Assembly (NCBI GenBank): GCA_015056655.1
Contig: SVFV01000038.1
Span: 1 to 32,861 of the forward strand
Length of the DNA stretch: 32,861 bases
Source: Butyrivibrio sp.
GTDB lineage: Bacteria > Bacillota > Clostridia > Lachnospirales > Lachnospiraceae
Reading direction: 5' to 3'
How positions within the stretch are numbered: the first letter of the stretch is position 1; every line of letters starts with the position of its first letter. A program made the position numbers and the translations under genes. Below the pieces are notes generated by a model, which saw only the letters and a program-made list of their open reading frames with translations, did no database searches and had not been told where the DNA came from. Below are positions 24,930-32,539 of this stretch, one piece after another.

Positions 24930-26258
24930 TTATGAAAAAAGTCCTGAAATGCTGTTTTTTGATCTTTTTCGTATAGATTCATTTTCTATCATCAAGGTTT
25001 GAACAAAAAAGTCTCTCTTCATTTCAGTATATTTATATACATTTGGATAACTGTTTAGAATCTTACCTACATTTTCAAGCCCGATCCCTCTGCCTTCTCC
25101 TTTGGTGCTGACTGAAGGTTTCTCTATTTCATCAATTGACAGTCCTTTTTGTATATACGAATTGGCTACTACTATAACTACCGCATTACTATCAACAACT
25201 ATGTTAAACTTAACCTCTTTGGAACTGGTCTCAAGAGCAGCTTCCACCGCGTTATCTATATATATTCCAAGTACTCTTGTAAGATCCAGAAGTTTCATAG
25301 ATATATCAGGCACTTCATCCATTATATCTATATAGAGATTAATTCCACGGCTCATGGAGCTAATGAACTTGGCTGACAGCATACCCTTTAGTGCAGTATC
25401 TTTGATCCTGGAAAGCTTGTGCAGATGATAGTTTCCACTATTTATCTTTTCACCTGTTGGAAGAATAGTCTCTTTATAGAAAGCTCTAAGGCCATCCATA
25501 TCATTGCTGTCTATATAGCCCGACAGAGTCAGGAGCATATTGGTGTAATCATGCTTGAATGAACGCAGCTCTTTGTACATAGCTTCTATCTGGCTTGTAT
25601 ATTCGATCAGATTTCTCTTGTTTTCTTCTTCTCTTAATTCTCTTTCTCTTTTTTGTATCTGGTTTAATGCAGCGATGAACACTATTACAGATAAGATTGC
25701 AATAACATAATACGAACCCACATACCAGTAATAGTATTTATCATCAATAAGTTCATATCTGATCTGAAATCCAATATAAAGATAGGCAGCGCACGAAGTA
25801 GCAAGAATTATAACTGCTGATATAACTATCTTTGGAGATTCTATTATATTGGCTTTGTCTCTAAGTAGCAGGATTAATCCCCTTATACCAAAAGAAACCA
25901 AAACCAGTACAATTGATATAAGACAAACAGATAAATATGGCCCGGTTGATATGGACAACAAACGCAGCCCAATTTTGGTCAGATAATTTGCAAATACTCC
26001 AATAATATACCCAGCAGGGACAAGTAAAAGAGCATGTAGTTTTTTTCCAAAGAATAGATATGCGATGATACCAAGAACAGGAAAAAGATAGATAACTTTC
26101 GTCTCAGAGTAACTATTGTATAGAATAATACAATACGAAAGCTGCATGAGCAGAATGTTTATGATCCTGTTTTTCATACTGATCTTACCCAGCCAGATAA
26201 TATTAGCAGAAACAGGAATCCACAATCCAGTTAATAATAATTCAAAAACTTTATACAT
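24930..26258 (-). CDS. AgrC-like GHKL sensor histidine kinase
   Basis: The protein has 442 residues. The N-terminal half (about 1-205) holds six or seven membrane helices, as in peptide-sensing HPK10 kinases. A coiled linker leads to the phospho-acceptor motif LRSFKHDYTNML with His236. The ATP-binding domain has IYIDNAVEA (N-box, Asn336) and KGEGRGIGLENV (G-box, 387-395). It is divergent from a LytTR response regulator and probably phosphorylates it. No peptide exporter (AgrB) or pheromone gene was found nearby, so the signal is unknown. The gene ends cleanly and shows no damage. Confidence 0.92.
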   Translation of the reverse strand: MYKVFELLLTGLWIPVSANIIWLGKISMKNRIINILLMQLSYCIILYNSYSETKVIYLFPVLGIIAYLFFGKKLHALLLVPAGYIIGVFANYLTKIGLRLLSISTGPYLSVCLISIVLVLVSFGIRGLILLLRDKANIIESPKIVISAVIILATSCAAYLYIGFQIRYELIDDKYYYWYVGSYYVIAILSVIVFIAALNQIQKRERELREEENKRNLIEYTSQIEAMYKELRSFKHDYTNMLLTLSGYIDSNDMDGLRAFYKETILPTGEKINSGNYHLHKLSRIKDTALKGMLSAKFISSMSRGINLYIDIMDEVPDISMKLLDLTRVLGIYIDNAVEAALETSSKEVKFNIVVDSNAVVIVVANSYIQKGLSIDEIEKPSVSTKGEGRGIGLENVGKILNSYPNVYKYTEMKRDFFVQTLMIENESIRKRSKNSISGLFS

Positions 26259-26479
26259 TACAAATAAATCCTCGGATCATATATTATGATGCAGGTGTCA
26301 AAAGCATCTTTTGACACCATATGACGACTTGTATTTAAAATAGTTTTAATTAGCCGGTGATTAGTATACAATATCTTTACTGTGTTTATAAAGAGGTAGC
26401 GCAGACTCATTCATATATGAACAGGCCAGCGCTACTACATAAGGAATAGTACAACCTGCATATTTGTTAGAGGTCATCC
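26259..26479. promoter_or_regulatory. Divergent regulatory region between kinase and response regulator
   Basis: GGTGTCAAAAG (26294-26304) and CTTTTGACACC (26308-26318) form a perfect 11-base inverted repeat about 35 bases before the kinase start. GTAGCGC (26395-26401) pairs with GCGCTAC (26429-26435) around an ATTCATATATGAA palindrome nearer the regulator gene. These could be operators or LytTR-type sites. No promoter hexamer was assigned firmly. Confidence 0.45.
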
Positions 26480-27223
26480 ATGCTTAATATCTATGTTTGT
26501 GAAGACAACTTGAAGCAGCGAATGCTGATTACTGATTATATCAAAAATATTATTTTGATAGAGGACTATGATCTAAATCTTGAGTTATCAACTGATAATC
26601 CCTATGAAGTTCTTGATAGTATAGAAAACAGTAAGAATGTTGGACTGTATTTTCTGGATATAGATTTAAATTATGATATAGACGGGCTATCTCTGGCCAG
26701 GCAGATACGCCGCCATGATCCTAGAGGTTTTATAGTCTTTATCACCGCCCACTCAGAGATGTGTTACATGACTTTCACTTACAAAGTTGAAGCTATGGAT
26801 TTTATCATCAAAGACGATCAGGATAATCTTCATTCACGTATACACCAGTGTATACAAAGCGCTTATTCAAGATACTCATCTACCAATAATCACACTGGCA
26901 AAATCTTTGTTACCAAAATTGGAGATAAGGAGTACTGCATACCGCTTAGTGATATTATCTACATCGAAACATCCGTAAGTCCTCACAAGATAATCCTGCA
27001 TACAGCATACAGTACTCTTGAATTCAAGGGTCAGATCAAGGCAACCTTACCTATTCTTGGTTCTGACTTCGTTCTATGTCATAGATCTACAATTGTAAAT
27101 AAGAACCATGTCAAAGAAATCGATTTAAAAGGCCGTACATTAACCCTTACCGGGGGCCACATATGCCCCATCGCTGTAAGATATATGCCTTCAATACATA
27201 AATGCTTTCAGTATAATAACTGA
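26480..27223 (+). CDS. LytTR-family response regulator (AgrA-like)
   Basis: 247 residues. The receiver domain (1-125) has acidic Glu8-Asp9, phospho-acceptor Asp60 in YFLDIDL, Thr89 and Lys111, the standard switch residues. The LytTR DNA-binding domain (about 140-245) starts KIFVTKIGDKEYCIPLSDII and includes IETSVSPHKI and LCHRSTIVN. It is divergent from the kinase gene, sharing a 220-base upstream region. It likely binds short repeats in target promoters and may autoregulate. Targets are unknown. Confidence 0.92.
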   Translation: MLNIYVCEDNLKQRMLITDYIKNIILIEDYDLNLELSTDNPYEVLDSIENSKNVGLYFLDIDLNYDIDGLSLARQIRRHDPRGFIVFITAHSEMCYMTFTYKVEAMDFIIKDDQDNLHSRIHQCIQSAYSRYSSTNNHTGKIFVTKIGDKEYCIPLSDIIYIETSVSPHKIILHTAYSTLEFKGQIKATLPILGSDFVLCHRSTIVNKNHVKEIDLKGRTLTLTGGHICPIAVRYMPSIHKCFQYNN

Positions 27224-27391
27224 AACTTCGCATTTGCCAAACATACACCACCCTCTGAGGCAGAGCCGATGCGGCCCGTTTATAATACATTTTCGTATCT
27301 TTTGAAGGTGTTATTAAATTCAGGATCCAGATATCTTGCCCTGAATTATAACAGGTATTATTCCGAAACTTATTATTGAAATAGCAAATAT

Positions 27392-27420
27392 TTGACAAAA
27401 ACAAACACATATTCTATATT
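27392..27420 (+). promoter_or_regulatory. Strong sigma-A promoter
   Basis: TTGACA (27392-27397) matches the consensus -35; TATATT (27415-27420) follows after the ideal 17 bases. No ORF starts within the next 60 bases and a terminator lies at 27481, so it would make a short RNA. Confidence 0.65.
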
Positions 27421-27480
27421 AGAGACGTGATTATTATACCCAAAAATCGGAAAAAGGTAATTTAATAGAAATTGATTAAA

Positions 27481-27512
27481 AGCTCAAACTCCTTGTAGTT
27501 TGGGCTTTTTTT
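27481..27512 (+). terminator. Terminator of a putative short RNA
   Basis: AGCTCAAACT (27481-27490) pairs, with one G-U, with AGTTTGGGCT (27497-27506), followed by TTTTTTT. With the promoter at 27392 it defines a transcript of about 85 bases. Confidence 0.85.
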
Positions 27513-27917
27513 ATTGATTCAAAAGAATTTCGAATTTGTTATTTCACTTAAAAAAGCTATTTCATGGGTGAACTATGGGGCAAGATTTCCCGATTTTTCA
27601 TTGTAATAATCACCAAATCTATTTATGGAAATCTAACAAAAATAAGGGAGGACTTACGCTTATGAGGGGACCATAGTAATTGTGGATAACTTGGTACTGC
27701 GTGTCTAAAACAGACTACTGTGTTCCGATATGGACATGCAAGGAGTCTGAAAATCAGAATTCAGGAGATGTCCAATGGACAAGTCTAGAAGTGTTATAAA
27801 GACAACGTAATAAGACTGAGTATAACAAAACTGAAATTAATTAAACTAATCTTATCTTATCAGGAGATATGGATGGGATGAGGATAGGAACACTACCAAT
27901 TGAAAACATTTTTATAG

Positions 27918-27962
27918 GCGCCGACTTATAGTCAGAAAAAGACTGTAGGTATGGCGCTTTTT
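27918..27962 (+). terminator. Attenuator-like terminator just before mobC
   Basis: GCGCCGACTTATAGTC (27918-27933) pairs with GACTGTAGGTATGGCGC (27941-27957) using G-U pairs and one bulge, then TTTTT. It ends 26 bases before the mobC start, so it could attenuate expression of the mobilization gene. Confidence 0.65.
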
Positions 27963-27988
27963 CTATGCCTGAGAGGAGGAAGGAATAA

Positions 27989-28318
27989 ATGAAAGAATAT
28001 GTAGATGGTATTTATATTAAGCTAAAGCCAAATGAGAGGGAGCTGATAAAAAGTAGGATGAAGGAGGCAGGCATAATAAATATGTCAGCTTATATTCGGA
28101 AAATGGCTATAGATGGTTATGTGATACGTCTGGACCTTAGCGAACTAAATGAGGTTACAAGACTATTTCGGATAACTTCCAACAACATCAACCAATATGC
28201 AAGGAAAGCAAATGAAACAGGCAGCATTTACATGAATGACATTAAAGATATACAGGAAGGCCAGGAGAAGCTATGTCAACTGCTAAAAGGGATTATGCAG
28301 AAACTTGCAAAAATATAG
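27989..28318 (+). CDS. mobC: MobC-like relaxosome accessory protein
   Basis: 109 residues behind a GAGGAGGAAGG ribosome site. The N-terminus (YIKLKPNERELIKSRMKEAG onward) is a ribbon-helix-helix-type DNA-binding domain. The central part (LFRITSNNINQYARKANETG) is the conserved MobC core, where NNINQxA-type motifs are diagnostic. MobC proteins bind oriT and help the relaxase open the nick site. The oriT-like double hairpin lies immediately downstream (28351-28412). No relaxase gene follows, in contrast to the usual mobC-relaxase order. Transfer would need a relaxase in trans. Confidence 0.8.
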   Translation: MKEYVDGIYIKLKPNERELIKSRMKEAGIINMSAYIRKMAIDGYVIRLDLSELNEVTRLFRITSNNINQYARKANETGSIYMNDIKDIQEGQEKLCQLLKGIMQKLAKI

Positions 28319-28350
28319 CTTTAACTGCTCCGAGCAATGCGAGGTTCTGA

Positions 28351-28412
28351 GGGTTTGGGGCATACTCCCCAACAAGCAAAAATGCATCCGGTATATACCG
28401 ATGCCCTGCTTG
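28351..28412 (+). other. oriT-like double hairpin, copy 2
   Basis: TTGGGG (28355-28360) and CCCCAA (28367-28372) form a perfect 6-bp stem. The next hairpin pairs CAAGC (28373-28377) with GCTTG (28408-28412); inside it GCATC pairs with GATGC around the palindrome CGGTATATACCG (28389-28400). It lies 32 bases after mobC and has the same layout as the site at 231-293. A nick-site role is inferred; a replication origin used by the adjacent RepA_N protein is the alternative. Confidence 0.5.
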
Positions 28413-28489
28413 CGCAAATTATACCGAATTCGAAATAACGCAACTAGTATTTATATTTTTAAGAATTAAAAAAAGAAAGGATTAAACAA

Positions 28490-28936
28490 ATGGGAGATAA
28501 GAGTTTTAGAGAGATTTATGAAGATACGAGACTTTTTTACAGGTTACCTAAGAAGCTATTTGAGGATTCTAATTTTAAAGAAATGACATGTGAAGCAAAG
28601 ATATTGTACATGCTTCTTCTTGACAGGTTGTGCCTTTCAAGAATCAATGGAGAAGATTGGCGAGATGAATACGGCTGTGTATTTATCTATTTCACTATCG
28701 AAGAGATGATGAGGCTTATGCATTTGGGAAATAAAAAGATAAATGAACTACTTAAAGAGCTGGAGCACTATGAGCTGATTCTAAGAAGACATATCGGGCT
28801 AGGGAGACCTAATAAGATTTATGTTTATGATTTGCTTCGAGCAAGTAATGTAAATTGGAAATCGTTTGCTTCTAAGGCCTCTATCAAGATCAAGGAAGAT
28901 AGGAATTATCACTTAGGGGAGGAAAGTGCATGCTGA
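28490..28936 (+). CDS. Short RepA_N-type replication initiator-like protein
   Basis: 148 residues behind AAAGAAAGG. The sequence (FYRLPKKLFEDSNFKEMTCE, then AKILYMLLLDRLCLSR, then a winged helix with GLGRPNKIYVYDL) matches the N-terminal RepA_N domain of theta-replicating plasmids and of integrative elements. Full initiators are about 300 residues, so the C-terminal domain is missing or was lost. It may allow brief replication of the excised element or act as a DNA-binding regulator. It overlaps the next gene by 7 bases. Confidence 0.82.
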   Translation: MGDKSFREIYEDTRLFYRLPKKLFEDSNFKEMTCEAKILYMLLLDRLCLSRINGEDWRDEYGCVFIYFTIEEMMRLMHLGNKKINELLKELEHYELILRRHIGLGRPNKIYVYDLLRASNVNWKSFASKASIKIKEDRNYHLGEESAC

Positions 28937-29166
28937 ATAACAAAGTCGTGACTATGGATGAAAGTGGTGAAATGGCTGGCTTTGCAGAATTTCTTGCAGG
29001 TATTTTTGCAAAATATGCTGATGATGTAAAACTGGAAGATCTTCCTGATCCGGATGCGTTCCTGGCTCAGAAGGAAATAAAAAAGCAGTACAGAGTTTAT
29101 ATCAGAGAAGTGCAGAAACTGCTAAATGAAAAAGATAATAATTCCATTGAATATACTTTTGCGTGA
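28930..29166 (+). CDS. Small hypothetical protein coupled to the RepA_N gene, 78 residues
   Basis: ATG 28930 overlaps the end of the RepA_N gene, and AGGGGAGG lies 10 bases upstream. It is acidic in the middle (YADDVKLEDLPDPDAF) and helical at the C-terminus, with no membrane helix. Small proteins like this often follow RepA_N genes in integrative elements. Function unknown. Confidence 0.6.
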   Translation: MLNNKVVTMDESGEMAGFAEFLAGIFAKYADDVKLEDLPDPDAFLAQKEIKKQYRVYIREVQKLLNEKDNNSIEYTFA

Positions 29167-29220
29167 TGATATCATAACCGTAGTGGCGAATTATAACATA
29201 TTCGTATATACGGAGGATGT

Positions 29221-29574
29221 ATGACTATAAGCGAGAGAATATTCAAAATACTTAAGGAAAGAGAGATTTCACAGGCATCATTCTGCAAGATGGTTGGTCT
29301 TTCAGGAAGTACCGTCAGCGATTGGAAAACCAAAAAGACCAATCCATCCGCGGATAAGATAATGGATATCTGTAATGCTCTCGATATAACACCTGAGCAA
29401 CTCCTTACCGGTAAAAACATAGATGATGACTATACCAGACATACTGATATGGAAGTTAGTTTCGAGGATAAAGAGATTCTTGTTGAATACCATGAGCTTG
29501 GAGAGGAACAGCAAAAAAGGCTTCAGGCATATTTGAAGACTCTTAAAAAGCTAGAGGATTTGGAGAACATCTGA
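29221..29574 (+). CDS. XRE-family regulator of the second element
   Basis: 117 residues with a clear Cro/CI helix-turn-helix at about 5-62 (RIFKILKEREISQASFCKMV, then GSTVSDWKTKKTNPS) and a helical C-terminal tail that may dimerise. CGGAGG lies before the ATG. Two long inverted repeats just downstream (29576-29602, 29623-29649) are candidate operators. It probably controls excision or the ORF6N and recombinase genes. Confidence 0.88.
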   Translation: MTISERIFKILKEREISQASFCKMVGLSGSTVSDWKTKKTNPSADKIMDICNALDITPEQLLTGKNIDDDYTRHTDMEVSFEDKEILVEYHELGEEQQKRLQAYLKTLKKLEDLENI

Positions 29575-29575
29575 A

Positions 29576-29649
29576 CTTGATGTCGAATTTTTCGACTTCA
29601 AGCGCATTGACAATGTCGAGCCTTCAAGGTGCAAAAAAATCACCTTGAA
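29576..29649. repeat. Two inverted repeats downstream of the XRE gene
   Basis: CTTGA-T-GTCGAA (29576-29587) mirrors TTCGAC-T-TCAAG (29591-29602) with only the T/T mismatch. TTCAAGGTG (29623-29631) mirrors CACCTTGAA (29641-29649). Neither has a T-run, so regulatory binding is more likely than termination. Confidence 0.6.
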
Positions 29650-29726
29650 TAATATAAAAACACCAATATTCGCAGGCTTGGGATTGGTCGTGTGTTGAGA
29701 CGTTTAGAGTGAAAAAAATATATGTT

Positions 29727-29753
29727 TTTGCGGACGATTTTTTCGACCGCAAA
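29727..29753. repeat. 27-base palindrome element, leader copy (also at 30021-30047)
   Basis: TTTGCGGACG, seven bases, CGACCGCAAA. The arms are inverted repeats with one mismatch. The same arms with the same 7-base spacing recur inside the next gene, 294 bases (98 codons) downstream. Confidence 0.8.
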
Positions 29754-29769
29754 TTGTGAAAGGACAATT

Positions 29770-30840
29770 ATGGCTCAAAAGACGAAAAACGAACTGAGAA
29801 ATGCTGAACTGGAAAAATCAGAGATAGCTGTGATAGAGGTTACTGAGCAATACTTAAGGGAGCGACTGTATGATATTAGAGGGCGCAAGGTGATGCTGGA
29901 TGCTGATTTGGCTGAGATATATGGATATAGTAATAAACGATTCAATGAGCAGGTGCGTAATAATATAGTTAAGTTTGATTCGGATTTTATGTTTGAACTT
30001 ACTGAAGGAGAAACGGAAGATTTGCGGACGAAATTTCCGACCGCAAATATCAGTGCAAAGAGCAGATATAATCCTCATGTCTTTACAGAGCAAGGGTTGT
30101 ATATGCTTATGACAGTTTTGAAGGGTGAACTTGCAACGAAGCAAAGCAAGGCTCTTGTGCGTACTTTTAAAATTATGAAGGATTGCATTATTAGTAATCA
30201 AGGACTTATCGGCCAACGCGAAGTTATGCAGCTTTCAATGCAGACTTCGGAGAACACTTTTGAAATCAAGAAGCTCCGCATGGATCTCGGATCTGTTGAG
30301 AAGCAGATGTCTGATGTTATGGATCAGCTTGGTGAGGTTGTGACGAAATCAGATCTGGCAGACATGATGAACAGCTTTGTAAATGATGAAGATAATGGCT
30401 GGCTCATGTTTAATACAAAGTATTCCAGTGCTGATGTTGCCTATTATTCTATCTATGGTCAGGCAAAGAAAACGATATATCTTGTGGATAACTATATTGG
30501 GCTTCGCACACTGGTATTACTGAAGAATGCTGTGCCTGGTGTTGATATCAAGGTTTTCAGTGATAATGTGGGTGTAAATAAGTTGCACAACATCGAATTT
30601 AAGGATTTTTGCAAGGAATACCCGGGACTAAAGATTTCTCTTCAAAAGACAGGAGGCATCTTTCATGACAGGTTTATAGTACTGGACTATGGGACCAAGG
30701 ATGAAAGAGTATTCCTTTGTGGAGCCTCTTCTAAAGATGCAGGAGCAAGAATAACGAGTATAGTCGAAGATTTTGGAATTCAGAAATATAAACCGGTTGT
30801 GCAGTCTTTATTGGGGAATCCGGCGCTTAAGCTTCCGTGA
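29770..30840 (+). CDS. ORF6N-domain protein with PLD-like C-terminal domain
   Basis: Start at ATG 29770, after AAAGGA (29759-29764). The open frame also extends upstream to 29722, but without a ribosome site. The 356 residues begin with an ORF6N DNA-binding domain (about 27-130: IRGRKVMLDADLAEIYG, then RYNPHVFTEQGLYMLMTVLK), a short coiled segment (about 165-200), and a C-terminal domain with FHDRFIVLDYG at 298-308 and LCGASSKDAG. The latter resembles a phospholipase D-type phosphodiesterase with HxR in place of HxK. ORF6N proteins are phage and element antirepressors. It carries a palindrome in its own coding sequence that also lies in its leader. It sits directly before the recombinase. Confidence 0.82.
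   Translation: MAQKTKNELRNAELEKSEIAVIEVTEQYLRERLYDIRGRKVMLDADLAEIYGYSNKRFNEQVRNNIVKFDSDFMFELTEGETEDLRTKFPTANISAKSRYNPHVFTEQGLYMLMTVLKGELATKQSKALVRTFKIMKDCIISNQGLIGQREVMQLSMQTSENTFEIKKLRMDLGSVEKQMSDVMDQLGEVVTKSDLADMMNSFVNDEDNGWLMFNTKYSSADVAYYSIYGQAKKTIYLVDNYIGLRTLVLLKNAVPGVDIKVFSDNVGVNKLHNIEFKDFCKEYPGLKISLQKTGGIFHDRFIVLDYGTKDERVFLCGASSKDAGARITSIVEDFGIQKYKPVVQSLLGNPALKLP
30021..30047. repeat. 27-base palindrome element, intragenic copy
   Basis: TTTGCGGACG, seven bases, CGACCGCAAA, identical arms and spacing to 29727-29753, within the ORF6N coding region (codons for LRTKFPTAN). Confidence 0.8.
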
Positions 30841-30856
30841 TAGGTAAGGTGAGTTA

Positions 30857-32539
30857 ATGAAGAAAAAAGATAAGATTAAAGTATATCTCTACACTCGTGT
30901 ATCCACCGCCATTCAGGTAGATGGCTATTCTCTTGATGCGCAAAAGGCTAAGATGAAAGCCTTTTGCGAGTATAACGACTATGAGATTGCCGGTGAATAT
31001 GAGGATGCAGGTATTTCAGGAAAATCTATAGAGAACAGAATAGCGTTTAATCGTATGATGGATGATATCAAAACTGGCAAAGATAATGTCGCTTTTGTTC
31101 TTGTATTTAAGCTTTCACGCTTCGGAAGGAATGCGGCTGATACTCTTAGCTCATTACAAACAATGCAGGATTATGACGTTAATCTGATATGTGTAGAAGA
31201 TGGAATCGATTCCTCAAAGGATGCAGGCAAGCTCATGATATCGGTTCTTTCTGCTGTGGCAGAGATTGAACGTGAGAACATTCGTGTTCAGACCATGGAA
31301 GGCCGTATGCAGAAGGCCCGTGAGGGTAAATGGAATGGCGGCTTTGCACCATATGGCTATAAGCTTGTGGATGGTGCTCTTGTGATCAATGAGGAAGAAG
31401 CTGTTGCTATTAGAACTATTTTTGATCTTAACGTGAATCATGGAATGGGTGCTTCAGGAATCGCCAGGTATCTGGACAATCATGGCATCAGCAAGATGCC
31501 AAGACAGAATGGGAAAAGTCCGCTATTTAATGCTGCACTGATTAAGAGAATAATCAAGAATCCTGTTTATTGCGGAAAGATAGCTTATGGCAGAAGAAGG
31601 ATGGAAAAAGTTCATGGTACGAGAAATGAGTATCATCTGGTAAACCATGATGACTATATCCTTGTTGACGGCAAGCATGAGGCACTTGTAACTGATGAAG
31701 TATGGGAGCAGGCGCAGATCATTCGTGAAGGAAATGCAGAGAAATACAAGCGCCATAACCGCGTGGAGGATGAAACAATACATCTTCTTTCCGGTATAGT
31801 AAAATGCCCTATATGTGGTGCCGGTATGTATGCTAATAAATGTACTAAACGTAAAAACGACGGTTCTTTTTACAAGCATTTTTATTACTATGGATGCAAG
31901 CATCGGCGTAAAGACCGCGGATATAAGTGTGATTACAAGAAGCAGGTTAATGAGGAAAACCTTGATAGTGCAGTTTTAGAGATTATATCCGAAATGGTTC
32001 AGAACAAGAAAGTTGCGTCAAATTTGAAAAAGCTTATTAACACAAAAGTTGATGTATCGGAGCTGGATAAGGAAATCGAGACGCTAGGTAAGAAGCTCAG
32101 ACAATGCAATAGTAAGAGAGATGTCATTTTAAATGACATTGATAATCTTGATTTTGATGATAAGCATTACACCAGAAGAAAAGCTGACCTGGAGAACAGT
32201 CTTTACAAGATTTATGATAAGATTGAAGAACTCGAAAATCTTATCATGGATGCAAGAGCCAAAAGAAAGACCGTTATTGCTGATAAAATGTCTGTAGATA
32301 ATGTTTATAAGGCTATCATCTATATTGATAAGTATATTGATAAGATGGATCAGCAGGAAAGAAGAGACTTTATAGAACAGATTATCAGTGAGGTTAACAT
32401 TTATGAGGACAAGACACCGGAAGGGCAATGGATAAAATCGGTTAAGTTCAGGCTTCCTCTTATCACGGAGGACATATCTATTGGTTTGGACAAAGATGAT
32501 CATGTTGAGACGGTAGTATTGCTCACAAGAGTGAACTAA
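30857..32539 (+). CDS. Large serine recombinase with an rlmD-like VETV C-terminus
   Basis: 560 residues. Resolvase domain YLYTRVST with catalytic Ser16, later LSRFGRNAADT; recombinase domain (NGGFAPYGYKLVDG, then ALIKRIIKNPVYCG), zinc ribbon (CPICGAGMY, then GCKHRRKDRGYKC) and a coiled coil at about 395-475. AAGGTGAG lies before the ATG. The C-terminus reads DDHVETVVLLTRVN. HVETVVLL is the C-terminal motif of RlmD methyltransferases, so the integrase gene most likely overlaps its own attachment site in an rlmD target, and integration supplies or rebuilds these codons. It ends the second element. Confidence 0.92.
   Translation: MKKKDKIKVYLYTRVSTAIQVDGYSLDAQKAKMKAFCEYNDYEIAGEYEDAGISGKSIENRIAFNRMMDDIKTGKDNVAFVLVFKLSRFGRNAADTLSSLQTMQDYDVNLICVEDGIDSSKDAGKLMISVLSAVAEIERENIRVQTMEGRMQKAREGKWNGGFAPYGYKLVDGALVINEEEAVAIRTIFDLNVNHGMGASGIARYLDNHGISKMPRQNGKSPLFNAALIKRIIKNPVYCGKIAYGRRRMEKVHGTRNEYHLVNHDDYILVDGKHEALVTDEVWEQAQIIREGNAEKYKRHNRVEDETIHLLSGIVKCPICGAGMYANKCTKRKNDGSFYKHFYYYGCKHRRKDRGYKCDYKKQVNEENLDSAVLEIISEMVQNKKVASNLKKLINTKVDVSELDKEIETLGKKLRQCNSKRDVILNDIDNLDFDDKHYTRRKADLENSLYKIYDKIEELENLIMDARAKRKTVIADKMSVDNVYKAIIYIDKYIDKMDQQERRDFIEQIISEVNIYEDKTPEGQWIKSVKFRLPLITEDISIGLDKDDHVETVVLLTRVN
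32500..32525 (+). other. Putative att site at the end of the second recombinase
   Basis: CATGTTGAGACGGTA near 32506-32520 encodes HVETV and differs by one base from the sequence at 23286-23300. A 10-base match, TGTTGAGACG, also occurs at 29694-29703, before the ORF6N gene. Confidence 0.45.

Larger units (their letters stand above)
27224..27988 (+). other. Long non-coding region with promoter, hairpins and terminators before mobC
   Basis: No supported gene in about 765 bases. It contains a strong promoter (27392-27420) and terminator (27481-27512), then a structured segment: GGACAT (27732-27737) pairs with ATGTCC (27768-27773) around a nested TCTGA/TCAGA hairpin (27746-27758). A long G-U rich stem (27918-27957) with T5 then precedes mobC. 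This is probably the left part of the second mobile element, including leader RNAs for mobilization or replication genes. Confidence 0.5.

Noticed and set aside
29722..29769. Upstream extension of the ORF6N protein
   Set aside because: AAAGGA before 29770 is a better start. The LRTIFSTAN-like reading comes from the palindrome copy, which is reported separately.
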